Below are positions 13,584-24,786 of a stretch of 64,000 nucleotides of DNA, piece after piece (the first letter of the stretch is position 1; each line of letters begins with the position of its first letter). The notes under the pieces are model-generated. The model saw only the letters and a list, made by a program, of their open reading frames with translations. It searched no databases and was not told the DNA's origin. The stretch covers positions 2,783,421-2,847,420 of the forward strand of contig NC_082406.1 of NCBI RefSeq assembly GCF_004011695.2, in the 5' to 3' direction. This DNA comes from Ascochyta rabiei (taxonomy: Eukaryota > Ascomycota > Dothideomycetes > Pleosporales > Didymellaceae). A program made the position numbers and the translations under genes.

Positions 13584-13860
13584 ACCATAGTTGCTGGGAT
13601 AAGTAACGTAGGTAGTAAAGCACGACATGGATGTTCGGATGTATTTTTCAGACAAATTGAATTGTATTACTTAATATTTTGCATTGTGATAGTGCTAAGT
13701 AGATGCTTCTAGAGGCAAGCAAACATTGTATTATGTAAAAATACAGGGAGGGGTTGTTTGATGTAATCTAGTCAATAAAGCCATTCCGGGTCATCCGGAA
13801 AACATCCTGCTTATACCAACAACTAATTAAACCCCAACAGTACCGTACATATTGTGCTTT

Positions 13861-13904
13861 CTTTCGGTTAAATATAAGGACACGAGCCAAACTACCGCAC
13901 ATGT
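13861..13904 (+). repeat. Upstream direct repeat, copy 2
   Basis: Second copy of the 44-bp repeat, ending about 106 bp before the ATG of the secreted-protein gene, just upstream of the TATA-like box. Confidence 0.75.
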
Positions 13905-14010
13905 GGACCCTACTAGTGCACACCAGAAGTATTTAAGTTCCTTGTTCTAACAGCCTCTCCTTCCCTCCAAACCCTCTAAAAATACGGAGCTTGTTATCTC
14001 AATATTCACA

Positions 14011-14452
14011 ATGAAGGCATCTATTGGACTTCTGTTTGTTGCAACGACGTTCGTCAGCGCCGAAGATTTCTGCAACTCTGGTTGGGGAAAACCAGCTAAT
14101 ACAGCATGTACTGCTAAAAGGGTAAGTTAATATTGTTTTCTGCTATTAAATTTCTGCTAACGTGCTTAGCCTCATACATATTGCGTAGGTCCACAGGTAA
14201 CATTAAAGTTGTTTCTGCTAACAGTTGTTAGTGCTCAAATGGCGGCGGGCAGACTAAATTTTACCCGTATTCTAGGGATTGTCGGGCGCTTATTGACCTT
14301 ACGTTTAAGGCACCACCAACTCTTTATACATACCCATGGTGTCATGGTGATGGGGTAAGTCTACTTTTTACATGGTATACGCTGTTATTTGTACAATTCA
14401 GCTAACATCAATAATCTATTAGACAATCTATTGTGTAAGTCTCCTACTATAA
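14011..14452 (+). CDS. Small secreted cysteine-rich protein (candidate effector), multi-exon
   Basis: The exons are 14011-14121, 14232-14354 and 14423-14452, giving 87 residues. Both introns start GTAAGT, have CTAAC branch sites and end TAG (110 and 68 bp). An alternative model uses a further GTAAGT at 14435 and the acceptor at 14489-14490, ending in a short exon 14491-14499 (84 residues). The first 17 residues (MKASIGLLFVATTFVSA) form a clear signal peptide; cleavage before EDFC is likely. The mature part is about 70 residues with six cysteines (seven in the alternative model), in contexts FCNS, ACTA, KRCSN, DCRA, WCHG, YC. Size, export signal and cysteines match fungal effector-type proteins in transposon-rich regions. 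I do not recognise a specific family. Reading frame and splice sites are intact despite RIP-ruined neighbours. Expression is unproven. Confidence 0.68.
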
Positions 14453-14499
14453 TATTTCAACCTCTAAGATAGGTTAACTAATAAATCTAGTGTGCTTAA

Positions 14500-14620
14500 C
14501 ACCCTTAAGCTGTGTATAGAACTTTATTTAGATATTAAAACCCTATATCAGACCTAGCTACAAAGAAAATAGATTTAAACCAATTCCTTTCTTTTTCCCC
14601 TCTAATTTAAACTAGGTATA
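14500..14620. other. Short AT-rich spacer
   Basis: This is the RIP-degraded sequence between the secreted-protein gene and pogo copy P2. The TA at 14619-14620 is the target duplication of P2. No gene seen. Confidence 0.6.
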
Positions 14621-16484
14621 ACGTACCCCACGGACGAGCCGGTCACCGGACGAGTCGGTCACTTTTGCCAAGCCCCCACCAAACTCTACCCCATTATAAC
14701 CTAAAACAACCTGAATTAATACTGCAAACTGCAGTACAGTCTGTAATATTATTTAGAAACTACTTCTACCTCTTTCTTACACGTTTGCGCGTTATGTCTA
14801 GTCTTACTGCACCGTCCACAGCGCCTTTAGGAAGGCTTACCCACTTCAGCGCGCACCTGCTTCTTTGCCTTCTTACCATCACGACACGCCCCAAACTCTT
14901 TTAGGGCTGTTAATTGCTAGCCCTCTTTAACTACTAGAGTACCTTCTTTCTTAACCTGCTTTCTTTTGTGTAATTTTTGTTGTGTAGCTGCCTTATTAGC
15001 AGCTCGAAGCTTAGCAATCTCCTGTTGCGCCAACACTAGCTTGTGCGCAATTATAGCTGCCCCCTTTAAGACCTTCTTAAACGCTTTAACTATAGAGGTA
15101 GGCAAGCTATCTATATACCTCTGAATCCTTGTCTTCACAAGCGTTGATTGCGACCCTAGTTTAAGGGTGTTGCTTGGGGTTTGCGACTGCCAGAGCTCGT
15201 TGTTAACGGGTAGTAGTGGTGATAGCGTGCGCAGCTTTACATTAAGGCTGCTTATAACCCGTTGTGGGTCAAACAGGACCAGTCCAGCGCCTCAGAACCC
15301 TCCCTAGATATTCCTAGAAGTAATTGCAGCGTTGTAGGCGCGTATAAAGCATGGTAGGAACTCTGTCTTTATAATATAGTTAATCTAGTTGCGTATAAGT
15401 ATTTCAGCTTAGCGCCTATACGCCTTCTTTAAAGCAGTAAAATAAGCCATATTAAGAGGCTGTGTAAGGTGTAATAAGTAGAAAGGCAAGCAAAGAGTAA
15501 TTATCTTGCTATCCTTGCAGTACTGCTGGAATTCAAGAGAGTTGTAGCTCTTATAACTATTAATAATAAGCAAACAGTAGGTGCTAACAGTACGCTCCTT
15601 TGTATGCCTGTCAAAGTGGCTTATCTAGTCCAGACCAAGCTTGTTAGTAGTCCAGCCGTTATCAGAGACTCTAATAACCCAGTCTTAAGGCAGATCCTCT
15701 TCTTTGTACCAGGCAGAGAGGTAGTAGTAGGCCTTAAAGATAAGGAAGGCAGGAATAGCTTATCCTTTGGCATTAATGCCTACTATAGCTGTAGCCCACT
15801 CCTGGTTGCCTGGTTGGACAGCCTTTGGCCGACCTCGTCGTTCTGAAGCTGTAACAACTGCTCCTAGGGAGATCTGGCCTATTATGAAGCCTGTCTTGTT
15901 AAAGTTGTACGTGTCTTTATCCTAGATGCCATACTTAGCTTTAGTGTTAGCTACCAGGCTAAACTAGCTCTGTAGAACCTTAGGATCCTTACAGAGGGCT
16001 CTCTTGTAGTTGTACTTGCGATTAAACTTGACTATAAGCTCTAGGTGCCGCTTAACAAACGTACTAGGCCAGTTTGCGCTAACAGGACCCAGATTACGCT
16101 TAGCGCGCAAAGAATTGGCCATAGTAGCCACATCTAAGAGCTGAGGGGAAAACCCTCGCGCGTCTAGCTCAAGAACATGTTTAACAATCACCTTCTCCTT
16201 GTTATTGTCCAGCTTCTGCAAGTTAGCTATAGAATTAGCGCGTAAAGGTCGTCCTGTGTGTTAGTTGCTTAGTGTTGTTTAAGAGACTCTGTAGATAGCT
16301 GCAGCGCGTCGCTAAGAAAGTGTCGCGTCTTGTTTAAGAGCCTGAAGCGCAAGCTGTATCTGAGCTTCTTTTAACGCGTCTGAATAGTGTTGTTAAGAAG
16401 GCATTAGTATGTGAAGGGTAGTTTGGTAGGGGCTTGGCAAAAGTGACCGACTCGTCCGGTGACCGGCTCGTCCGTAGGGTGCGT
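14621..16484 (-). mobile_element. Pogo/Fot1-like DNA transposon P2 (1864 bp)
   Basis: Its terminal inverted repeats of about 65-70 bp are almost perfect, beginning ACGTACCCCACGG on the left and ACGCACCCTACGG on the reverse of the right end. TA duplications are at 14619-14620 and 16485-16486. It has the same length as P3 and reads in the opposite direction. Within each inverted repeat a GACGAG(C/T)CGGTCAC motif occurs twice in tandem, perhaps the transposase-binding site. Confidence 0.9.
14700..16404 (-). pseudogene. Transposase relic of P2
   Basis: The start is probably the ATG at 16404-16402 (MPS, then a stop where Q is expected, then QHYSDA.KEAQIQLALQALKQDA). An N-terminal DNA-binding half (helix-turn-helix / CENP-B type by position) includes NSLRAKRNLGPVSANWPSTF. 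It is followed by a DDE_1-type catalytic core, where LLIINSYKS has lost an expected aspartate, then a basic coiled segment, and near the C-terminus a C-x2-C-x4-H-x4-C zinc knuckle (CGRCSKTRHNAQTC). Two long open pieces remain (15964-16221 and 14917-15138). Stops correspond to CAA/CAG/TGG codons, so RIP rather than decay by indels is likely. Confidence 0.8.
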
Positions 16485-16585
16485 TATAAGAGGTATAAGC
16501 GGTAATTTATATAGGTTTTACTAAAAAGGATATTTTATAACGTACTTCACGGTTAAGCGGATTACACGCACAATTAAGCGGATTA

Positions 16586-18449
16586 ACGTACCCCACAGGC
16601 GAGCCGCTCAACGGGCGAGCCGCTCACTTTTGCCAAGCCCCTACCAAACTTCTCCTCCTACACCAATGTCTTCTTAACAACACCATTTAGACGCGTCAAA
16701 GGAAGCTCAGATACAGCTTGCGCTCTAGGCTCTTAAACAAGACGCAAATCTCTCTTAGCAACGCGCTGCAGCTATCTACAGGGTCCCTTAAAAGACACTA
16801 AGCAACCAACACACAGGACAACCTTCACGCGCAGATTCTATAGCCAACTTACAGAAGCTGGACAACAATAAGGAGGAGGTAATTATTAAGCATGTTCTTA
16901 AGCTAGATGTGTGAGGATTTTTTTCTTAGCTCTTAGATATAGCTACTATAGCCAATTCTTTGCGCGCTAAGCGCAATTTAGGCCCTATTAGCGTAAACTG
17001 GCCTAGTACGTTTGTTAAGCAACACCTAGAGCTTAAAGTCAAGTTTAATCGCAAGTACAACTACAAGAGAGCCCTCTGTAAGGATTCTGAGGTTCTACAG
17101 GGCTAGTTTAGCCTGGTAGCTAATATTAAAGCTAAGTATGGCATCTAGGATAAAGACACGTACAACTTTAACAAGACAGGCTTTATAATAGGCCAGATCT
17201 CCCTAGGAGCAGTTATTACAGCTTCAGAACGACAGGGTCGGCTAAAGGCTATCTAGCCAGGCAACTGAGAGTGGGCTACGGCTATAGTGAGCATTAATGC
17301 CAAAGGATAGGCTATTCTGGCCTTCCTTATCTTTAAAGCCTACCACTACCTCTCTGCCTGGTACAAAGAAGAGGATCTGCCTTACGACTGGGTTATTAGA
17401 GTCTCTAATAACGGCTGGACTACTAATAAGCTTGGTCTTGACTGGTTAAAGCACTTTGACAGGCATACAAAGGAGCGTACTATTAGCACCTACCGTTTGC
17501 TTATTATTTATAGTTATAAGAGCCACAACTCTCTTAAATTCCAGCAATACTGCAAGGATAACAAGATTATTGCTCTCTGTTTGCCTTCTTACTTATTACA
17601 CCTTATACAGCCCCTTAATGTAGGTTATTTTACTGCTTTAAAGAAGGCGTATAGGCGCTAAGCTAAAATACTTATACATAACTAGATTAACTATATTATA
17701 AAGACAGAGTTCCTGCCATGCTTTATACGCGCCTACAATGCTGTAATTACTTCTAAGAATATCTAGGGAGGGTTCCAAGGTGCTAGATTGGTCCTATTTA
17801 ACCTAGACTGGGTTATAATAGCCCTTAATATAAAGTTGCGCACTCTATCACCACTACTACCTGTCAACAACGAGCTCTGGCAGTCGCAAACCCTAAGCAA
17901 CACCCTTAAACTTAGGTTGCAATCAACGCTTGTAAAGACAAGGATTTAGAGGCATATAGATAGTTCGCCTACCTCTATAGTTAAGGCGTTTAAGAAGGTA
18001 GCAAAAGGGGCAGCAATAATTGCGCATAAGCTAGTGTTGGCGCAACAGGAGATTACTCAGCTTTAAGCTACTAATAAGGCAGCCACACAACAAAAATTAC
18101 ACAAAAGAAAGCAAGTTTAGGCAGAAGGGACCCTAACAGTTAAGGATGGCCTGCAATTAACAACTCTAAAGGAGTTTAGGGCGCGTAGTAATAGGAAGAA
18201 GGCAAAGAAGCAGGTGCGCGCTAAAGGAGGTGAGCCCTCCTAAAGACGCTGTGGACAGTGCAATCAGACAGGACACAACACGCGAACGTGTTAGAAAGAG
18301 GTAGAAGTAGTTTCTAAATAGTATTACAGGCCATACTGCACTTTGCAGCACCAAACTAGGTTGTTTTGGGCCATAATAGGGTGGAGTTTGGTAGGGGCTT
18401 GGCAAAAGTGAGCGGCTCGCCCGTTGAGCGGCTCGCCCGTGGGGTACGT
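16586..18449 (+). mobile_element. Pogo/Fot1-like DNA transposon P3 (1864 bp), nested in P4
   Basis: Terminal inverted repeats begin ACGTACCCCAC at both ends and are close to those of P2, with tandem GGCGAGCCGCTCA motifs. TA duplications are at 16584-16585 and 18450-18451. It sits inside the terminal region of P4, so it is younger than P4. Confidence 0.9.
16666..18350 (+). pseudogene. Transposase relic of P3
   Basis: The ATG at 16666 is followed by a frame interrupted mostly by TAA/TAG at Q and W positions. Segments in order: KEAQIQLALQALKQDA (N-terminal), AKRNLGPISVNWPSTFV (DNA-binding), YNFNKTGFIIGQ (first catalytic region, D to N), VSNNGWTTNKLGLDWLKHFD, RLLIIYSYKSH (second catalytic region, D lost), LIQPLNVGYFTALKKAY (third, D to N), a basic tail, then a knuckle CGQCNQTGHNTRTC near 18.25-18.3 kb. 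All three acidic catalytic positions appear mutated, so it is dead. The C-terminal knuckle is shared by P2, P3 and P4. Confidence 0.82.
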
Positions 18450-18499
18450 TACACGATTAAGCGGATCACTCTTCTAAAATTACACTAAACCTCCACTAT

Positions 18500-19330
18500 C
18501 TTAGCTTGCATTAGCCTATGTTGGCCTATTATACAGTAGTATAGCACATAATATTGTTTAGTAACACCCTCTGTAGTCTTTTTACACGTGCGTAAGATAT
18601 GCCCTACATTGTAGCACTTTTTACAGCGTCTTTAGGTTACCTTACCTCCTTTAACACGTACTTGCCTCCTTACCTTCTTTCTATTACTACGCGCCCTAGA
18701 CTTAGTTAGAGTAGTTAATTAAAGGCCTTCCTTAGCTATTGAGACCCCCTTCTGCTATAACTGCCTTCTTTTATACAATTTACGTTGCGTAGCAGCCTTA
18801 GGTACTGCTTAAAGCCTAGTAATTTTCTTTTTAGCTAACACTAGCTTACACACTTCTATAGCTGCGCCTTAAGCAAGCCTCTTAAAGTCCTTATCTACTA
18901 AAGTTAGTAAGCTGCTTGCATGCCTTTAAGTCTACTCTTAAATCAGCATTAATTGCGACCCTATTTGCAGGGTATTGCTAGGAATTCGGGACTGCTAGGG
19001 AGCATCTTCTAGAGGAGGTAGTAGAAGGGTAGGTAGGCGTATATTAAGACCTACTATAACCAATTCTAGGCTAAAGGTGACTAATTAGCGCCTTAGAAGC
19101 CTTCTTAGATATTGCTAGAAGTAAATGTCTCCTTATAGGCGCCTATAAAGCATAGTAGGAACTTAGTTTTAGTAATATAAGTAATATAGTTATATATAAG
19201 ATTCTTAGCTTAACGCCTATACACCTTCTTTAGAGGGGCAAAACAGCCTGTATCTAGTAGTTATAAGAGGTGTAATAAGTATAGAGGCATATATAGTGTA
19301 ATAATCTTTACTTCCTTATAGTATTGTAGG
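18500..19330 (-). pseudogene. C-terminal transposase fragment of P4
   Basis: The minus strand matches the C-terminal third of the P2/P3 transposase, including the segment before the knuckle and the knuckle itself (C-x2-C-x4-H-x4-C). The catalytic core and N-terminus are missing. Confidence 0.6.
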
Positions 19331-20460
19331 TGTAAGTATTGCTTAATGTAAAGAAGGTGGTTGTATTAGATACTAAGCCCTAGTGGCTCGCTAAGATTAT
19401 CTAATATACCCTCCTAATGATTACGTGCCTCTAATCTATAATAGCCCTCTAAGCCCTTGTTACTTAACGCTATACTTTGCTCCACCACACATCTCCCCCA
19501 CCCTAAGAGCTTAGCCCTATTAAGCTCACGTCTGGCCTCTATACCTATCCCTCTGCTCTCTACAGCTTTATTACCTGTTATAACAGGAGCCCCTACTATT
19601 ATTTACCCCTAAGCCTCTTTACATTAAGCAATTTCCTAGAGCTACCTAGCAGTTTATTAGGTTGTTGCTTAATAATCTTCCTTCACCTAACTACGTTTAA
19701 TCTAGCCCTAGGCATCTAAGCCTGCTATAACTAATCTACAAAGCCCTATTTGTCTAGAATTAAGAAAATAGATCCTAAACCATACATGTAACCTAAATCT
19801 GTTTGCTATAGCAGCTAAGGTAAGCTAAAGTACCTGCTGTTTGTTTGCCCTATAAATCTCTAGCTAGCTTATTTATTTACCTATATTATTTAAGAAAGAC
19901 AACCTAATAGCCTATTAGACCACTTTCAAGACTGAGATTCTCTAGCCTAGGGGACTGCTAATTCGTAGCTCTTTAACTTTGTCTGGCAACCTACCGCCTT
20001 TTACCAGGTAATTCTACTCTTAATAACGTAATAGCAAATAACTCTTACTAACTTTAGGATACCTTTAGAATGATGTATCTAAGTACAGTAGCTATAGGGG
20101 AGGTAGCAGCCAGGACCTATATAAGCAGCCCCCAGATCTACTCCTTCTCTTACTTATTACCTTTAATATCTACTTTGTTAAGCTCTTAACTCCCTATGTC
20201 CTTAACTTTTAATAACATATTATGCCTTCTAACCCTTACTTTAACATCCTCCTTTGTCATATCTACCTCAGCTTTTAGATCCCTAGTTGAGCGTAGTAGC
20301 AACAGTAGCGGCAGCAGTAAGAAGCTTCTACCTAGATGTTAAGGCTGTACAGGTTCTATAATAGCCTAACTAAAGCTTGTTATCTTTCCCTATAGGAGTA
20401 AGCTTAGCTTATTTATAAGACCTTTATCCCTTCTCTTTTAGCCCTAATACGTTATTAACA
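19331..20460. other. RIP-degraded sequence of unknown origin
   Basis: AT-rich with many TA dinucleotides and no open frame of note. No LTR, terminal repeat or recognisable domain was seen on either strand. Probably decayed transposon sequence, or the upstream part of the relic at 20461-21832. Confidence 0.5.
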
Positions 20461-21832
20461 GTTATTTCCTAGTGCTTCCTTTCCTAAACAAGAATATAGA
20501 CAGCACCTTAGCTTACAACATTGCAGAAGCCCTTACAACAGCTCTTGTTAGTAGTGCTAATCTTCCTCTTTTCCTCTATAACATTGCTGCTGCTTATGCA
20601 CATGTCTGCTGGTTTAATACTCTACCTTCTAGGGAGAGTTACTATGTCAATTCTAACACTGTATACCATAACTAGGCACCCTACTTCTTTTATTACTTTT
20701 ACTGTTCTTTACGCACCTAAGTTCCTAGCAACCCTACGTCTCTAGACACTTTTAGCGCCTAATAGTAGTACTATTAGGCTGCTATTAATAACAGTTGTTA
20801 GCCCCTATACACTATTAGTGCCTATAGTCCTCTTATTTAGGGGTTTTTACTTGCTATAACCAACGCTGCCGTTTAGTACTCTACTTACAACAACCATAAC
20901 TATCCTAATACTCGCTGTAATTATTGTTAGAAGAGGTCTGCGCTATGTGCTTAAGCCTGCAATACTAATAGCAATCTTAATCCACTAGGCTCCTGTACTA
21001 AGTGTTTTGCTAACAGACGTAAGGTATATTCTTTTAGTAAGTTTTAATGTCCTATCAAGCCTTATTTCTACAAACTCTTTTTTTTTAAGCTGTTGCTTGT
21101 TGTGCTGCTTCTATAATGCCTAGTCCTACTAAGGCTAACTACTACAAGGCAGGCCGTGCTAAAGCCTACTCTAACTTAGACACTAACAATTCCTTTACTA
21201 GTCACACTTACTTTACTAGCAATTGTTTTAGTGCTAGCTAGAAGGAAGCTTAGAAGACTTTAGAGGAAGAGATAGTAGGCCTTGATTATAAGATCTCCTC
21301 TGCTTAGAATATATCTTACTTAGTCTGCTCTAAGGGGTTACTATGTACTTCTCCTTATGGTTCCCATTGTAAACAACTCTAGGCTGTTACTGCTGCTGCT
21401 GAAGCTAAAGCTGTTTACAGGGCTAGGAACTCTGTTTCTCCTCCTTTATAGTCTTTAGGTTTTTAGATTACTCCTCTAAGTAATAATAAACAGGCTATAA
21501 GTGCTCTATCTTCTTATGCTATTTACTAAATAGATGCTGACACTGCCTTAGAGGCTAATACTATAGACTTAGATAAACCTTTCTATACTTCTAGCAGGTC
21601 TCCTCTAGTTACTAAAAGTAGGTTAGGGTAGTTTATGCGCTTAGCTAGCTGCTTTCCTACAACTTATACTGCTTCTGCTTATCGTCCTACATGTATTTCT
21701 TTAGAGGGGTCTCCTAGCGTTTTTAGGGATGCTGTAGAGAGTTTTAGCAGGACTTGTTACTCTATGCCCAGGTCTCCGCTACGCCCTAATAGCCCTCTAG
21801 GTTATTGCCGTTAGTCCTCCTCTATTAGCTAG
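20461..21832 (+). pseudogene. RIP-mutated coding relic of unknown family, with a zinc-cluster-like motif
   Basis: Two plus-strand frames stay readable with stops mainly at Q/W codons. The first (about 20472-21110) holds a cysteine-rich stretch near 20.92-21.03 kb: C-x2-C-x6-C, then a second C-x2-C followed by basic residues, similar in spacing to a Zn2Cys6 cluster whose last cysteine is missing. The second starts at the ATG at 21116 (MPSPTKANYYKAGRAKAYSN...) and runs to the gypsy C LTR, which cuts it at 21833. It may be a Gag-like transposon protein or an old host gene. I do not recognise it. Confidence 0.4.
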
Positions 21833-22316
21833 TGTTGAAGTTGTACTTTAGTTTAAGACTGTAAGCGCTGATTCTATTGGTTCTTAGGGATAAGTACTGT
21901 TAGATCGGTAAGGGTTATTAACTAAGCAAATCTTGTAAAGATAGGGTGCAATAAATAGTACAGAGTAGACTGTCTATCTTAAGAGCAGGTTAAGATTCTA
22001 AAGACAAACTTAATTAACAAGGTTAAACACGAACTATAAGGGTTGTGTTTCTACAAACTATATACTAAAGAGATACGTTGCTTATTAACAAGTAACTAGA
22101 GTTAGTCTAATAAAAGACAAAAGGGTGCTTATAGATAGGTATATTATACTATACTTATTAATAAATAGCTATATATATTATACTTGTTAATAAGCAGTTA
22201 CGTAACATCCCTATCTGTTTTGTCTTTCTCTACTGTTTGTTCCTTTAGGGCAGAGTTAGGGGTCTTAGTTAGCTAGTACTTATGTTTGTACTGTGCCCTA
22301 GCATAGGATTTTAACA
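21833..22316 (-). repeat. LTR of gypsy C (484 bp)
   Basis: Starts TGTTGAAGTTG and ends TTTTAACA. It is shorter than the 537-538-bp LTRs of A and B, mainly because it has fewer copies of the short TTATTAATAAG-type repeats. Confidence 0.85.
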
Positions 22317-24786
22317 CTATCCCCCCTTCCTCTTTAGCTTTTGCTTAAACTATATAATTGTCTGTTAGAGTTTTATATAATCTGTAATCTTAGAATCTAG
22401 TAACCTGTAAGTTAAGATGTCCTTATAGGCCCGCGATATCTATCTTATATTAGAGATCTGTTAAGCTAATATACCTACTAAAGACCCCTATAGTTGTTAT
22501 TCCTTTAGTAGCTATAAGTGCTATATTATACTAGGTAGTCTAAAAGGTCTAAAGTGTGCTAAGTGTATAGAGGCTAGTAAGGCTTATGTAAATATGTCTT
22601 AGGCGTTATTAGATAAGACTTGTAAGGAGTATAAGAAAAAGGTAGAAGATAATAAGTTACTTCTTATAACTATGATTGCGCGTTTATTATATAATAAGAA
22701 AATTCTAAAATAACCAAATAAACGTGTGCAGTAAAATGCACTATATTTAGCAAATAGAATAGTTAAGGCTAGTATGTTAGACCTAGCTAAGGAAGTTAAT
22801 CCTAACTGTTCTATAGCGTCTATTAGCATATGTGCCTTACTAGCTATCTAGGGCACTCTTAGTTTAATTAAAGAGTATGTAGTATATTATAGTACTTGTG
22901 TACTAATTAGCAGCAGCTTATAAGTTACGCAGGTAGTTCCTATATATTTTCTAAGTCTAGGTATCCTAACTATTTAACTAAATACTTTGTTAGTTACCAT
23001 ATCTATTATATATTATCATTTTTTTCACGTTCTATTTATCTTTGCTATTAGCTTAATAATATAAGTTCTCCTGTCCAGGCTTTTTAGGGTTAGCTAGCTC
23101 TAGTAGTAATATGTGTAACACAGGACAGACCTTTACATCCTCTAGCAGATAAAGTCTTTAGTGAACTAGGCTTATCTGCTTAGAAATAAAAAAGGGTCTA
23201 ACTTTAAGGTAGTCTAGTTTTTTTATTAGTCTCTGTGTTTAAAGGTTTTTTGTAAGGAAATAGATTTTGTGCCCGTCTTTTAGCTAAGGTGCTATTTTTG
23301 TTTTCTAGTTAACATATAAGGTTGCTTATTCTTAAGCCTTACTAATGTTTTTTAGTGCTTTTTTATGTACTTCCTTCAGTTTTACTACTAAGGATCTTAC
23401 TAATTTAGTTTAAATTAGCGTGTTAAGACTTCTAGTAAAGGGATTTAGGTGCGTCCTGTAATTTAGGAAGAACAGTAATTTTCCTATAACTTCTAACAAT
23501 TTGTTATTGTAAGCAATCTGTGCTATAGGTAATAGCAAAACTTAGTTGTCTTACTACTAGTTGTTGTAAATCTATAGGTATGTTTCTATAGTCTAATTTG
23601 TTCTTTTAGTCTATCTATCTGTCTGTAGATAATAGGCTGTTAAAAGCTTCTTCTTAGTACTGATAGCTGCTAAGAGCGTAGTCTAGTAACCTAACGTAAA
23701 CAGCTTGTCTTAATTACTAAAAATTAATTTAGGTATGCTGTTATGCTGTATGTGTTAATCTAGGAACACTTATACAAGCTACTCTGTAGTATAATCATTT
23801 TAAAATAGTATTATTTTAGGCGTACTTTAAAAATCTGTAAACTTTAACAAAGATTAAGTTGTAGTTTATCTAGTAACAAAATATCTTAAATTAGGCAGCT
23901 ATGTAACAAAATCTATTCTAATGTTTATTTATAGTAATGTTAGTAGCTCTAATACCTATATTACTCTGTATTTTACGTATATACTGTGTTTGTTTTACTA
24001 GTAGTTAATATATCTCTAAATATATTTAGTAACCTTATCTTTTATATTATTAAATTTGTAATAATGTTTATTAGGTTCTATTCTGTGTGTAACTCTAGGG
24101 TGTCTATGTAGCAGGTTATTGTGGTAATTAGCTACAACTTTGTCCTAAAGTTCCTATAGTACATCTAACGGAATATACTGTTTGCTTTTAATTTAAATTA
24201 TGTTGTTAAGTTATTATAATAGTCCTAGTAACCTATTATTGTTAATGCCTAACACAGCGAACTAGTTAATTGTTGTTTCTCCAGTAAGGTTGTGTTGTTA
24301 ACTAAGTGCGTTAGCTCTACTATTGTCCTTGCCTAGCGTATATAATATCATAAGTTTATATTATCTAAGTTTCTTAGACTAACGTACTTGTTGTTAGTTT
24401 AAGTCCTTAGTGGTTGTAAAGTATACTAGGTTCTTGTAGTTAGTGTAGATAGTAAGTTCTAAACAGCTTTCTATATATAGTTGCTAATATTCTAGAGCAG
24501 ATATAATTGTAAGTAATTCTTTGTTATGCATATTGTAGTGTGCTTCTAGTCCTAAGAGCATGCGTAAGTAGTACGTAATAGGGTGCTATTACCTATCCTT
24601 TTCTTGCGCAATATATGCGCCTAATATAAGATCTAAGGCGTTAGTCTCTATACGTATAGGTTTGCTGCTGTAAAACATAATTAATGTAGGAGGTTTGTAT
24701 AGGCTTGCTTAAGTGCCTTAAACGCATTGTCTTATTCTTGTCCGTACTTAAATAGTGTATCCTTCTGCGTAAACTTTGTTAGCAGG
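21833..24786 (-). mobile_element. Ty3/gypsy element C, truncated by insertion of D
   Basis: Its left (3') LTR is at 21833-22316, followed by the reverse complement of a purine tract. The internal part matches the integrase/RNase H half of gypsy A (5.8-7.25 kb and 9.12-9.29 kb). Relative to A it has neither the copia nor the P1 insertion. The match stops at 24786, where an LTR-like TGTTGCGATC begins. The reverse-transcriptase and gag half is not found downstream. Confidence 0.8.

Larger units (their letters stand above)
13176..14010 (+). promoter_or_regulatory. Low-RIP upstream region of the secreted-protein gene
   Basis: This stretch is less AT-degraded than its neighbours. It holds two direct 44-bp repeats (13540-13583 and 13861-13904; 40 of 44 positions identical). 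A TATA-like box TATTTAAG lies at 13930-13937, 74 bp before the ATG, followed by a CT-rich tract at 13951-13978, as is common in fungal core promoters. No convincing coding sequence was found in it. Confidence 0.5.
16540..19330 (-). mobile_element. Pogo-like transposon P4, truncated and split by P3
   Basis: The left end begins ACGTACTTCACGGTTAAGCGG after a TA at 16538-16539. The inverted-repeat region contains AATTAAGCGGAT-type repeats on both sides of the P3 insertion (16586-18449). To the right of P3 its minus-strand transposase C-terminus is visible, with an intact-looking knuckle CKKCYNVGHILRTC near 18.58-18.63 kb. Similarity to P1-P3 fades near 19330 and no right inverted repeat is found, so the element is truncated. 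Confidence 0.7.

Noticed and set aside
13328..13606. 92-residue open frame on the plus strand upstream of the secreted-protein gene
   Set aside because: It has no ATG start (GTG), runs through one of the 44-bp upstream repeats and has no recognisable domain. Likely chance in a low-RIP stretch.
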